From positions 119,678,135 through 119,742,134 of the forward strand of contig CAMZMU010000063.1 of the NCBI GenBank assembly GCA_947311845.1: 64,000 bases of DNA, given 5' to 3'. This DNA comes from Poa pratensis. Its lineage: Eukaryota > Streptophyta > Magnoliopsida > Poales > Poaceae. The position numbers and the translations under genes were made by a program. The notes beneath the pieces were generated by a model. It made no database searches, was not told the DNA's origin, and saw nothing but the letters and a program-made list of their open reading frames with translations. Shown piece by piece: positions 10,485 through 21,160 of this stretch (its first letter is position 1; each line of letters opens with the position of its first letter).

Positions 10485-11014
10485 GGCGAAGGCGTACCTT
10501 AGTTTTTGCCGGGGCAAACGGTCGAACACCTTGTGGGCGATGTCGGGTCACGGGCTCTCCGAGCCACAAGGCCGCGAGATTCACCGGTCGCGGTAGGGAG
10601 GAAGCAGCTGGGGGCAGTGGGGAAGAGGAGCAAGAAGTGGCCCCCCGGGATGGCCTAGAGTACCAAGTGGGGGTGGGGACAACGGGGTCGCGGCGAGAGG
10701 GACGAGGAAGACAAAAAAGGTTAGGGTGGGGAATAGTCTGTTGGGCGGTTAGGGGCGGACAAAGAAGGACATAAGAGCTGTCCATGAGTGTCCGCGGACG
10801 CAAATCTGACCCAAATTTAAACCGATAATAGATCGTGGCGGACATAATATAGACGAACTCAATGCCCCGGCCTGTTGGAGTTGCCCTAATATGCTGGTCC
10901 CATCCATCCAACGGTTGACAAAAGCGTGAGAAAGTTCCCCACTCATTGCCCAACCCCAAACCTTTCCGCATCCACCGCCTTTCAGTTTCAAACCCCCCCT
11001 TCGTAGCCGCCACC

Positions 11015-14000
11015 ATGGCCGCCGCCACGGGACGGCGACAACGAGCCCTACCTCCTGGGCTTCGTCGTCGCCAAGATCAAGGGCCTCCAATACTACAGCG
11101 GCACCATCACCGGCCGCGAGACCGTCACCCTCGTCCGCGAGCCCCTCAACCGTTACGACGGCAACGCCATCGCCGTCTACAACCAGCGCCGCAAGCAGGT
11201 CGGTCACATCGAGGCCGGCGTAGCCCGTGTCCTCGCCCCGCTTCTCGACTCGCTTCTCGTCTCCAACTCCTTCGCCATCGTCAAGGCCCCCAACTCCTCC
11301 TCCAAATACGGCCGCGGCAAGCCCCACAGCCTCCCTGCCAGATCCACATCTTCGCCCACCCCGCCGCCGCCGACGCCGTCAAGGATGCTATCGAGGGCAG
11401 GGGCCTCGCCCTCATCGACGGGGACCATCCCGAGTTCTCCTTGTCCCAGTCCGCCTTCGTGCAAGAGCGGACCAAGAAGTCCGACCAGGATGTCGATAAG
11501 CTGTTCGCGCTTGTGGGGAAGGACGGAGACTGCCGGGTCGAACCGATGGACGCGCCGGGGGATGTGGTGCTGTCGGAGCTGTTCGAGCACCAGAAGGAAG
11601 CCCTGGGATGGCTGGTGCACCGGGAGGAGTCCTGCGACCTGCCGCCGTTTTGGGAAGAAGATACTACTGATGGGGGCTACAAGAACGTCCTTACGAGCCA
11701 GAACAAGAAGGAGCGGCCGGCACCGTTGAGAGGCGGGATCTTCGCTGACGATATGGGGCTTGGCAAGACGCTCACGCTCCTGTCATTGATTGCGAGAAGC
11801 AAAGCTTGCAATGTGGGTGGAAGAAGCCTAATAAAGGGGCTAAAAGGAGGAAGATTGATGATGCGGAGGAGGGATCGCGGACGACACTTGTGGTGTGCCC
11901 GCCCTCGGTGTTCTCGTCTTGGGTGACACAGCTGGAGGAGCACACCAAGGCAGGAAGCTCAAGGTGTACATGTACCATGGCGAGCGGACAAGTGATAAGA
12001 AGGTGCTGTTGAAGTATGACATTGTGATTACCACATACAGCATCTTGGGCACGGAATTTGGCCAGGAGGGCTCGCCGGTGAAGGATATCGAGTGGTTCCG
12101 GGTGATCCTGGATGAGGCCCATGTGATCAAGAACTCTGCAGCTCGGCAGACTCAGGCGGTTACTGCTTTGAACGCACAGAGGCGGTGGGTGGTCACAGGG
12201 ACGCCCATTCAGAACAGCTCATTGGATCTCTTTCCGCTTATGGCGTTTTTGAAGTTCGAGCCTTTTTCAATCAAGAGCTATTGGCAGAGCTTAATCCAGG
12301 GACCCCTAGGGAAGGGGGATAAGGCTGGGTTGTCACGATTGCAAGTAAGTCAGGATGGTTGTCCCTTTCATCTCATTACACCATTTTTGTCATTCCACGA
12401 TTCTAGAACTAGAAATATAATTATAGCCAGTTGCATGACAGGTGATTATTAGTAAACCTAGAGTTGGAAAGTGATAAAATCACTCTTTTGTTTACTTGCA
12501 AATTGCAATACATATTTTCATAGGTTTTGGTCCTGTGATCTGCATATGCTCTTGCATATCAGACTCTCCTACCACTTGCCATCAGCCCATCGCAGTGTGC
12601 TTATACATTTTTTTATTATGTCGATTATGCCATTAAATGTTTGGCGCTTTTTCATTTGGAAAAATAGCAAGTATTGTATAATGGTGTTGGGAAGGGATCT
12701 CAAACAGTTGTTGCTTATCTTTCATTTCTGAAGTGTAAATTTGTTGTCTGTTTATTGCAGAACCTCCTAGGTGCTATCTCACTGCGCAGAACCAAAGATT
12801 CGGAGAGTGGAAGCAAGAGTATGGTTGCCCTTCCACCTAAAACTGTTGTAGCATGTTACATTGAGCTTTCTGCAGAGGAACGGGAGTACTATGATCAGAT
12901 GGAGTTGGAAGGGAGAAACAAAATGCTGGAGTTTGGTGACAGAGATTTGATTTTGCGTAATTACTCCACTGTGCTTTTTTTCATTCTGAGGCTCCGCCAG
13001 CTCTGCAATGATGTAGCACTGTGTCCTTTAGACCTGAAATCATGGTTTCCTACTAGCTCCTTTGAAGGTATATACTTCTCTGTTTTTGCATTCACTATTC
13101 ATGCTTTATGTTATGATTCATAATAAGCCATACTTGAGATTTCATTCGCCACATTTGAAAAAATGTAACGACTTAAATCGAATCCTGTCATTTCTAAAGA
13201 AGTATCACATCCGAGCCATTGTATATTATAATTTAAATGAAGCTTCATCTTACTTTCTTTGTAAAGAAGACAATTGTACCATATCAGCAATTTAGCATCC
13301 AACTAGCAACTAATGATTACTGAAGTATGTTGGTTTATCTACTAAAAAAACCAATGCCAGTAAGCGGATTGGTAGTTCATTTGAAATTTTTGTTGTATTG
13401 CAACTGTATAAGTTACATAGTGAGTGGCAGTCTTGCTGAAGAATCATGATTATTTTTCAGCAGAACTAGATATGAATTAGAAGTGTATAATAGTCCTGGT
13501 GGCTTTGCCTATTAAGCTTTGCTTATTGTAGTAATATCCTAGACCTCGCAGAAAATTTGTTGGTATTGTCGAGACTGACAAAAAAAACTTACTTAAGGTT
13601 TTTAATCCAGAAAATATAAAATCAGACTTTTCTTTTTTTATAAATCCTATACCAATTAGGTTGAATGCTTAGGTTAGGGTTGTGATCTTATCGGTTTTCT
13701 AGGTTAGTTGTAATAATTGCTTGAACCAGTAATCATCATTTGCATGATAATTGATATACAGTTTAACACCTGTTGAAGTTCTGAAAAATAAGGCTGCATC
13801 CATGATCAGTATGAAATACTTATCGTTGTTAAAATATTGATACAGTTAACTGTTCCTATCTCTCTTCAGTTATTCTTATCCCTGCATTACTTACCTTATT
13901 GTTATCTTACTGCAACCAACTGTGTCTATCATTGTTCTTGTACATTACATTGTGGAAATATCTTCATTGTTACTTATAGAGAAATCTGTTGCTTTTGCTG

Positions 14001-14823
14001 CAGATGTGTCTAAAAACCCAGAGTTGTTGAAGAAGCTACCCTCATTGGTTGACGATGGAGAGGACTTTGACTGTCCATTTGCCTATCTCCTCCATCTAAA
14101 ACTGTGATAACAAGTTGCACTCACATATATTGCCAAACCTGCATCATGAAAATCCTCAAGAGCTCTAGTTCCCGCTGTCCAATATGCCGGCGTTCCCTAT
14201 CTAAAGAAGACCTCTTTATTGCTCCTGAGGTGCAACATACCGACGAAGAAGGCTCAGGCAATCTTGGCTCTGACAAACCTCTGTCTTCCAAGGTGCAAGC
14301 CCTGCTGGAGCTACTGAAGGGTTCGCAGAAGGAAGATCCTGCATCAAAGTCTGTCGTCTTTTCCCAGTTCAGGAAGATGTTGCTTCTGCTGGAAGGGCCT
14401 TTGAAGAAAGCAGGCTTCAACATACTACGGCTTGATGGCTCCATGCCTCCGAAGAAGAGGACAGATGTTATAAAGCAGTTTGCTGTCGTCGGCCCCGACA
14501 CGCCAACCGTGCTGCTTGCCAGTCTGAAGGCTGCAGGAGCTGGCGTGAACCTAACAGCGGCGTCAACGGTGTACCTCTTCGACCCCTGGTGGAACCCCGG
14601 TGTGGAGGAGCAGGCCATGGACCGGGTGCACCGGATCGGGCAGAAGAGAGCCGTGAAGGTGGTGCGGCTCATCATAAAGGGCAGCATCGAGGAGAGGATC
14701 CTGGAGCTGCAGGAGAGGAAGAAGAGGCTGATCAGCGGTGCGTTCGGGAGGAAAGGCAAAGCCAAGGAGAACAAGGAGATGCGCATCGAGGAGCTGCGCA
14801 TCATGATGGGCTGTAACCGGTAG
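11015..14823 (+). CDS. RAD5/SMARCA3-like SNF2 ATPase with HIRAN and RING domains (frameshifted)
   Basis: Three exons: 11015-12344, 12761-13067 and 14004-14823, all joined by GT-AG introns with matching phases (0 and 1). Domains in order: HIRAN (LLGFVVAKIKG... GHIEAGVARVLAP), SNF2 ATPase with the Walker A-type DDMGLGKTLT and DEAH box (ILDEAHVIKN) and VVTGTPIQN, a C3HC4 RING (CTHIYCQTC...CPICRR), and helicase C (LDGSM, AAGAGVNLTAAS, DRVHRIGQKRAVKVVRL). Total coding length is about 820 codons, near the usual size for SMARCA3-like 1 proteins. Such nuclear proteins act in DNA damage tolerance or chromatin remodelling. Single-base frame breaks occur near 11030 (+1), 11335, 11818, 11957 and 14076 (all -1); the first two compensate each other and leave HIRAN out of frame. 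It may be a pseudogene or an intact gene with assembly errors. The Harbinger element ends 129 bases upstream. Confidence 0.9.
12345..12760 (+). other. intron 1 of the SNF2-family gene
   Basis: Donor GTAAGT at 12345 and acceptor TTTATTGCAG ending at 12760, phase 0. The sequence is AT-rich. I see no inserted element. Confidence 0.8.
13068..14003 (+). other. intron 2 of the SNF2-family gene
   Basis: Donor GTATAT at 13068 and acceptor TTTTGCTGCAG ending at 14003, phase 1. AT-rich, 936 bases, with no coding or repeat feature recognised. Confidence 0.8.
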
Positions 14824-15199
14824 TTCTGGTAAGTTTTGCCCTCTGGTGGCAGGTTCTGAATGCTATGTCACACAAGTGATGATAGGCTACGCTCAGAGTA
14901 TGCTGCTGCTGCATGCATTTATTTTTGTCCGTGTGGTGAACATGCATCGAGCGAGGAGGGGAGTTGCTGAAGAGCTCCTTGTTTTGCAGAACTTGGCCGT
15001 AGCATCTCATATCAGTGCAGGACTAGGGAATAGGGTATAGGAATTTCCTGGATGGGTGTATGCCTGTGATGCCAAACAGTAACCAAATTGAGGAAGACCA
15101 ATGTTCTGTAATTCTGATGTCGTGCGTGTTGCTGTTTGTTTGTTTGTTTGTTTGTTGATGATATCTAGAGCGTATTGTCAGTGTCTTTGTACTTCTTTT
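14824..15199 (+). other. 3' flank of the SNF2-family gene
   Basis: Probable 3' untranslated and downstream sequence, including a short TTTG tandem run at about 15134-15154. No other gene is seen. Confidence 0.4.
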
Positions 15200-15540
15200 G
15201 CTTTATTCTCAAATCCTTGATATTCTTCTGCTGATAGCCCCAAATTACATATACTCCACTACGTTGATATTCAAAGACTCGTAAATAGATATGCATAAAG
15301 TGATAGCAAGTTAGCAATGCCTTGCGAGGCTCACACTAGCAAAACTACTACCGGCCGGCACGCAGCACTTGCAGGCACATCATCACTATTCCGAGCGAGC
15401 TACTACATGCATCGGTGATCAGTTGTAGCACAAGGAGAAGTTGCGGTGAAGGCTCCGACAACACAACGATGACGATAAGAGCTTCTAATTGCAGCCGCAG
15501 CAAGTTTGAAAATTGCTTACCCGATCGGTGCAAAGACTTA
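15200..15540 (+). repeat. relic of a DUF26-gene upstream region
   Basis: This stretch matches 40840-41320, the sequence just upstream of the DUF26 gene at 41473. Shared blocks include AAATAGATATGCATAAAGTG, CTACTACCGGCCGGCACGCA, GCACTTGCAGG and AAAATTGCTTACCCGATC (the last with one change). No DUF26 coding sequence follows here. It is a paralogous promoter fragment left at the far side of the peroxidase cluster. Confidence 0.7.
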
Positions 15541-15558
15541 CGCTTTTGTTCACACCTA

Positions 15559-15600
15559 CTCCCTCCGTTTCAAATTAGTTGTAATTTGGAACGGAGGGAG
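15559..15600. mobile_element. minimal Stowaway-like palindrome
   Basis: The ends CTCCCTCCGTTTCAAATTA and TAATTTGGAACGGAGGGAG are near-perfect inverted repeats separated by only a few bases, and TA flanks both sides (15557-15558 and 15601-15602). At 42 bases it is almost only terminal repeats, a deletion derivative of a Stowaway (Tc1/mariner) MITE. Confidence 0.8.
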
Positions 15601-15844
15601 TAGTATGTTACAAAACGTTTGAGATAAAATTTGATCATGTAATCATGTCTAGGTGGGGGAGACTTGTGTAGGCCGGATCGCCACTTTGAAGCTGCAATAT
15701 TCACACCTATTTCCAAAAGTTTGAGATACAATTTGATCTGAAGTGTGAGAAACATAAAACATAAATTCAATTATTAATAGTATCAACTCTGGATGCAGTA
15801 TTTTGCACTATTCACATGTAAATTTGTTTGGGTAGTTCTATTAT

Positions 15845-16467
15845 TTTAGGCAGATTTTGAAGCTACAATAATATTCTGATGTCGTATGTATGTATAAATA
15901 ACATGGATGCATGTTTTAGTTTTATTTAAGAATTCATTAACATGTTTTGTATTTCCAGAAAAAGAAGATGATCTTACTTGCCCTACCCAAAGGGAGATCC
16001 TACCTAAGTTGTCCCTGTATATTCCTAGTAATCTTGAACCGATTTTGTACTTGGTATAACTGCTGCATTGAGCTAATAACATAATCCTGGAACCCTTCTT
16101 GGGTTACTTATCCGTGCATGCCTTTCCCCCAACACTCCTCCTACCTTTGCTTTTTTTCACGATGCAACACCAATACATACCGGAGCCGAAATCGGACAAT
16201 TTCATCTAGGAGGGACAGAGTCGCACCTTATAACGAGCAGATGACAAAGCCAATGTCTCACCATTAATTTTAGCTGTGTGTGAGATCGTGCTCTCCATGT
16301 TCTCGTCTGACATTTGTTTTGTTTTTATTTTGACATTATCTTCTAGCTTTTATTTTGCGGGCAAACATTTATCTTCAAGCTTGGCTTGACAGCACACATA
16401 TAACCTACCATCAACGAACCAAATTAGTATTGGATGACCATGTCGTTCATACATGTTCGCCTGGAGC
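15845..16467 (+). repeat. upstream region of P1, shared with P2-P4
   Basis: From TTTTGAAGCT at about 15850 onward this region aligns with the regions upstream of P2 (from about 22590), P3 (28015-28171 plus 30271-30747) and P4 (from about 38345). It includes the blocks CCTTGAACCGATTTTGTACT, GCAGATGACAAAGCCAATG and CCATCAACGAACCAAA. It probably contains the gene promoter. Copies differ by indels; P1 lacks the long Stowaway present in the others. Confidence 0.75.
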
Positions 16468-16475
16468 TATAAGTA
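16468..16475 (+). promoter_or_regulatory. TATA box of peroxidase P1
   Basis: TATAAGTA lies 56 bases before the ATG of P1. The same box occurs at the equivalent place in P2, P3 and P4. Confidence 0.65.
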
Positions 16476-16530
16476 GGCGGGCAACACCCCAAGCTTCCTT
16501 CACCCTCATCCTCCTTCACTCTCTCGAGCT

Positions 16531-17648
16531 ATGACTACCATGGCTAGTGACAGGCTTGCCGCCTTGGCTCTGCTGCTAGCATTGCTTGGTTGCGTGGCCC
16601 ACACGTGCGAAGCGAGCCACGGGGTTCACCACCAGTCAGCGCCTCGGCTGAGGGTCGGTTACTACAAGAAGACGTGCCCCGCCGCGGAGTACATCGTCAA
16701 GACGGTCGTTGAAAATGCCCTCAAATCGGAGCCCGGCCTCGGAGCTGGCATCATCCGCTTGGCCTTCCACGACTGCTTCGTCCAGGTACGTGCCCAACTT
16801 GCTGCTCATGGTGGCTTGCTCATGCATGTGCTGTGATGCATTGAACACGTGGTTAATCAATGTTGGCGCACGCATGCATTGCAGGGCTGTGACGCGTCGG
16901 TGCTGCTGGACCCGACGCCGGCGAACCCGCGGCCCGAGAAGCTCAGCCCGCCCAACTTCCCCAGCCTGCGTGGCTTCGAGGTCATCGACGCGGCCAAGGC
17001 GGTGCTCGAGAAGGCCTGCCCAGGCAAGGTCTCCTGCGCCGACGTCCTCGCCTTCGCGGCCCGCGACTCCGCCGTCTTCCTAAGTGGTTCCAAGATCAAG
17101 TACGACATTCCGTCGGGACGGTTGGACGGGCGCGTCTCGCTCGAGGACGAGGCGCTCGAGTTCCTTCCCCCGCCATTCTTCAACCTCACGGAGCTCGTCG
17201 ACAGCTTCAAGGCCAAGAAGATGAACGAGGACGACCTTGTGGTGCTCTCCGGCGCGCACACCATCGGAATCTCCCACTGCTCCTCTTCATCGACCGCCTC
17301 CCTCCCAACCCCTCCAACATGAACGCCGCTCTCTCCGCCCAGCTGCAGAAGAAATGCCCGCTGACCCCCGACATCACCAATGACCCCGTTCAGGTGCAGG
17401 ACATCGTGACACCAGGCCAGTTGGACAACCAGTACTACAAGAACCTGCGCAAGCGCAATGTTCTTTTCGCCTCCGACGCTGCGCTGCTGACATCGACTCT
17501 GACGTCGAAGAAGGTGTTCCAGAACGCCATTCACCCCAAGGTGTGGGAGAGGAAGTTTGCCAAGGCGATGATCAAGATGTCAGCCATTGAGCTCAAGACC
17601 GCCGCCAACGGCGAGATCAGGAAGAACTGCAGGCTCGTCAACAAATAA
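16531..17648 (+). pseudogene. class III peroxidase P1 (one-base frameshift)
   Basis: Exon 1 is 16531-16785 and exon 2 is 16885-17648; the intron is 99 bases, GT-AG, and splits FVQ|GCDASV. The protein has an N-terminal signal peptide (LAALALLLALLGC), the distal heme site [19 protein letters not shown], and the proximal heme site [14 protein letters not shown]. One C is missing near 17283 compared with P2, so the frame is lost two residues after the proximal His motif and translation ends early. The rest of exon 2 continues in another frame to a normal stop at 17648. Class III peroxidases are secreted heme enzymes that oxidise phenolics with H2O2 in the cell wall. An AATAAA lies at 17823. Since only one base is missing, an assembly error is possible. 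Confidence 0.9.
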
Positions 17649-18938
17649 GATTGCTGGCCATTAATTTGTTGACTCAGTTTCTGATTTCTTCACCATTTAA
17701 GTTGCAGCATCTTTCCGTGTAATTCATTCGTTGCATTTCGTCCTTTTGCTTGAAGCATGTTGTTTCGCTTCTGTTGGTGCAGTGAGATGGTCACATTGTA
17801 ATTTGATATTGATTTGGGCCTGAATAAACGTTTCATTTTCGTATTGTTATGGAAAATATATTCTTGCAATCAAATTTGTGTGGTGTTGCTGACTGTAATT
17901 ATGGTACTTGAGTCGGCCTTTTCAAGAGACCGACTCTAAATATTTGCAGTTGGTTTCTTATTTGGTCCGACTCTAATATAAATATTTTTAGAGCCGATTA
18001 TCACAAAAACTGACCTACGCCGTATATTTGAGAAGATGCGTATATTTTCTAAATTTCCTCAAGTCTTGTCCGAGCGTGTTCTTACATTTTGTCTATGCCC
18101 AAAACCTTCTCCCGATGAATCACTAAGTGCATCTCCAAGGGCACCCGAGATTGTGTATGGTTGGAGGTGTATGGCCATATCGATACAATGGCTCTAAGGT
18201 ACCCTCCAAAGATTACGAACATGTGTCCGTTGTCCCCGTTTGTGGGTGTCCTGACACGTGGTAAAATGGCACCTAAGGGCACCCTCCAAAGTGTCTGAAC
18301 TGTGACGAACATGATACATGTGGGTGTCCGTTTTTTACCATGTTTTCATATTTGTTTTCTCTCGATATTTTCACAAGAAACGATGCATATTTCAAACATT
18401 CATCATTAATAAAACTACATGGTTCAAATAAACACCCTAGCCTCGGATCCGTGGATCTCGGAAAATTGCGACATTCGCTACCTCTATGAACACTTTGCTA
18501 GATGTGGCAAGACAAGAGGGATCTCCCATCGTTCAACATATTGTCCTTTTGTTAGAGAATGTCCAGATGAATTCCTCGATGATCCCATTTTCATCGATCT
18601 GCCCTTGGAGGATTAGCCGCCATCTGCGATGCTTGTAAGGGACAATGGACAAGATAGGGCACTGCTCGATTTAGATTAACATATATAGGGCAGTGGCGGT
18701 CTATGCTTTGAAATTTTTGAAATTTGTCGTCATGTGTTTCCTGGAACATACATGCGCTGCTAGCCGATGGGGAACTTGCCTCCGGGTAATTTTGTTTAGT
18801 ACACGTATTTGTTTTTTACCTTTCACACTGCCTTTACAGAACTACTGAGCCAGCATCCTCGGCCGTGGTTAGATTGTTCATTTATTTAGTGCGCACTACA
18901 CAGCAAGACTAGGGTGCGGCATTGCATTATACTCCAGT
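17649..18938 (+). repeat. 3' flank module of P1 (shared with P2 and P3)
   Basis: This holds the 3' untranslated region and downstream sequence, repeated after P2 (24344-25650) and P3 (31866-32895). It has a small hairpin motif, GAGTCGG...CCGACTC, near 17911-17936 with related copies up to 18000, and two segments with CAAGGGCACC(C) that look MITE-like. The P3 copy stops matching at 32895. P4 does not have this module. Confidence 0.75.
18419..18616 (+). other. unrecognised 65-codon ORF, copy 1
   Basis: This short open frame, with EHFARCGKTRG and ECPDEFLDDPIF, is preserved in the P3 flank (32640-32837) but frameshifted in the P2 flank. I do not recognise it. It may be a relic of a larger coding sequence or a chance ORF. 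Confidence 0.25.
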
Positions 18939-19949
18939 CAGAAGGTAATCTGACATAACTGAATACTGAAACATACACGTGCTTATAACTCACAAATGCC
19001 GGGATAATAAATGGACAAAATTGATCTCAGAATTCTTACCACTAAGCATATAGAAACCACGAAGCCGGGCGATTTGCAAACATCATCACACAACCAAAGT
19101 GCTACTAGTTATATGAAGCTAACAAGGCCAATGTGAAAAGAATGAACCAACGAAGAAAATTACACACATGGACAGACACTATACAAGCACAAATGGGGCA
19201 ATCATCAATGCGTGTTTTGGCTTCTGCAGAAGAGGACAGATTTGTGCTGCCAGGGACGATGCTGGAAAAAGCAGCAGTGCGGTCATCTATATTTTTTTCT
19301 CTATGGTTGTGGGCGTCATTCTCTATAGATTAGCACTAAATTAGTAGTAATTAGTGCTAATTTATGTAGGAACTTCAAATTTTCATTGGGGTCAGCTAAC
19401 CGCGCTCTCAAGCCAGCTCCATCGCTGTGCTGCTGCACGAGACTTCCATTCCCAATGCTCTAAGCATTCCAAACGTATCAACAGATAGCAGTTTTTGGTT
19501 CTACGATGGTGTTGCAGGAAGTGCCAGTCCTGGGATGTCTGGGATGCTTTTGTTATGCGGGTTGACGATCTGCGAGAAAGACGAGGACATGTTATGGGTT
19601 GCACGAGTAGGAAAACTAGCAAGGATGGTAATTAAAATCAAAACCAAGAAATAACATGTCATGGTTTCACAACAAAGACAAGAAACAACATATCATTTTT
19701 GAACAACTAAAAGACCAAAAGCAGTGTGCATGCATGCAATTATACAAATTCATTAATGTCAATTATCAATAGATTTATTTCAGCTGCTAAAGATGTCATT
19801 CGAATTTTTTAACTTTAATTTCCCTTACATTGAGGTGGTGCTGCTTTGTTTGATGTTACTTATACATAATGAGGTTCCCACATGTCATGCGACATTTCAT
19901 ATTTCTGTTTTGATGTTACTATCCAAATGAGGTTCCCACTTGTCATGGG

Positions 19950-20070
19950 ACATTTTATCCCGTATGTGTGGGAGAAAAAGTTCAAGCAGGCCACGGTAAA
20001 GATGGGCGGAATCAGGGTGAAGACCAAGGCTAATGGGGAGATCAGAAAGAAGTGCAGCCTCATCAACTAG
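19950..20070 (+). pseudogene. class III peroxidase C-terminal relic, copy 1
   Basis: The reading frame encodes YVWEKKFKQATVKMGGI, then VKTKANGEIRKKCSLIN and a stop. This aligns with the last 40 residues of P1-P4 (PKVWERKFAKAMIKMSAIEL...GEIRKNCRLVNK), including the last conserved Cys. Everything before it is lost. It is clearly more diverged than the four genes are from each other, so it derives from an older peroxidase. Just upstream is a roughly 65-base tandem duplication (19853-19915 and 19914-19950). Confidence 0.85.
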
Positions 20071-20719
20071 TAATGACCGTTCCTCCGACCAAATCGAGGC
20101 TATGTTAATCCCCACCTCGTCAACGGAAGGCGACTAGAATAATATTGTTGTTTTGTGTGATATTTTGGAATTTCCATTAATTTTTCACTATGTGGTTTTA
20201 TTTATTCTTGTAATTCATTTGGTTTTACTGAAATTGTTGTGAGCCTACTTCTATTCATTAATGAGATCTTCACGGTTTTTGTTTAAACAACACTAATCAC
20301 TTTGGTCAAAACATTTTTTTTGTGGTACTTACCAAGAGACAACTTTTCCTCCGTGATTTTGGACAGTGCTTTTGCAGCACAAGCCAAACCCAGTTGAAAC
20401 GTAGATGTCACCATATTCACTTATGTCAACTAGGATTCAACTAAGAAATCCTATGTAGTGCTGTGAATTTTACGGAATTGTACAAAAGGGTATGTTAATG
20501 TCTTCTTGCTTAAGTTGACTCCTCAACTTGAAACTATCCAGAATAAGCATGAGATGAGAGATTACAATAAGTAGGCTTAAAACACTATATAAAATCCACT
20601 CAACAGCCTTATCCACTAATTAAAATCGAAGATGCTCACTTAATTAGTGAAAAATCAGGGGAACCCCATATAAAAACACCACAGGGTCACGCCCACTCTC
20701 ACCACAAGGTAATGCCCAC

Positions 20720-21160
20720 TTGAGATCCCAGAACGACATAACCACGACCACACTCATCGACGTCGAGGCAAAGGCCAACGGAGCCCACCAGACAAACACA
20801 AAACAAACACCGACCCACTACACTAAGCTATCTAGTCTCCCATCACTGCCAGAGAAAATGCATCGTGACTGTTGTAGTAGACGTAAAACTGGACGCTCCC
20901 GAAAAGGAAAACATGCCCGCATTCCACACGACCTTGCGCGAAAAGCGACACCCGACACGCCGATGACCAACACAAGAGCAACCTTGTCGTCCACACAAAA
21001 CACAAGGTCAAACATCCTCGATGTTGCAAAGCTTACGGAACCGCCACACACTGACTTCCATTACACCGTCGCGCCTTGCACGATCCATCGAGACCACCTT
21101 TCGGGGTCGATGCCCGACACACAACCGCTCACTCTAGAGCTACATTGCGTGACAACCTAG
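20720..21160 (+). other. unknown 146-codon ORF in module X, copy 1
   Basis: A basic, threonine-rich open frame without recognisable domain, signal peptide or membrane segment. The second copy at 36557 differs by scattered substitutions and a changed C-terminus. Conservation only reflects the recent block duplication, so it does not prove that a protein is made. It may come from a transposable element. Confidence 0.25.

Larger units (their letters stand above)
4588..10886 (-). mobile_element. PIF/Harbinger DNA transposon carrying a nested CACTA element
   Basis: The left end is GGGGAACTCCAACGGGCC from 4588 and the right end is its inverted counterpart, GGCCTGTTGGAGTTGCCC, ending at 10886. The direct repeat TAA flanks both sides (4585-4587 and 10887-10889), the three-base target duplication typical of this superfamily. 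Removing the CACTA insert (5997-10288 plus one TGG copy) leaves about 2.0 kb, a normal size. The element encodes a DDE transposase on the minus strand, now broken. No companion Myb-like gene is visible. The right end lies 129 bases before the ATG of the SNF2-family gene. Confidence 0.85.

Noticed and set aside
10749..11327. 192-codon minus-strand ORF
   Set aside because: Antisense to the GC-rich first exon (HIRAN part) of the SNF2-family gene; no domain match, as expected of a shadow frame.
15134..15154. TTTG run as a functional regulatory repeat
   Set aside because: A short tetranucleotide microsatellite in the 3' flank of the SNF2-family gene; nothing further supports a role.
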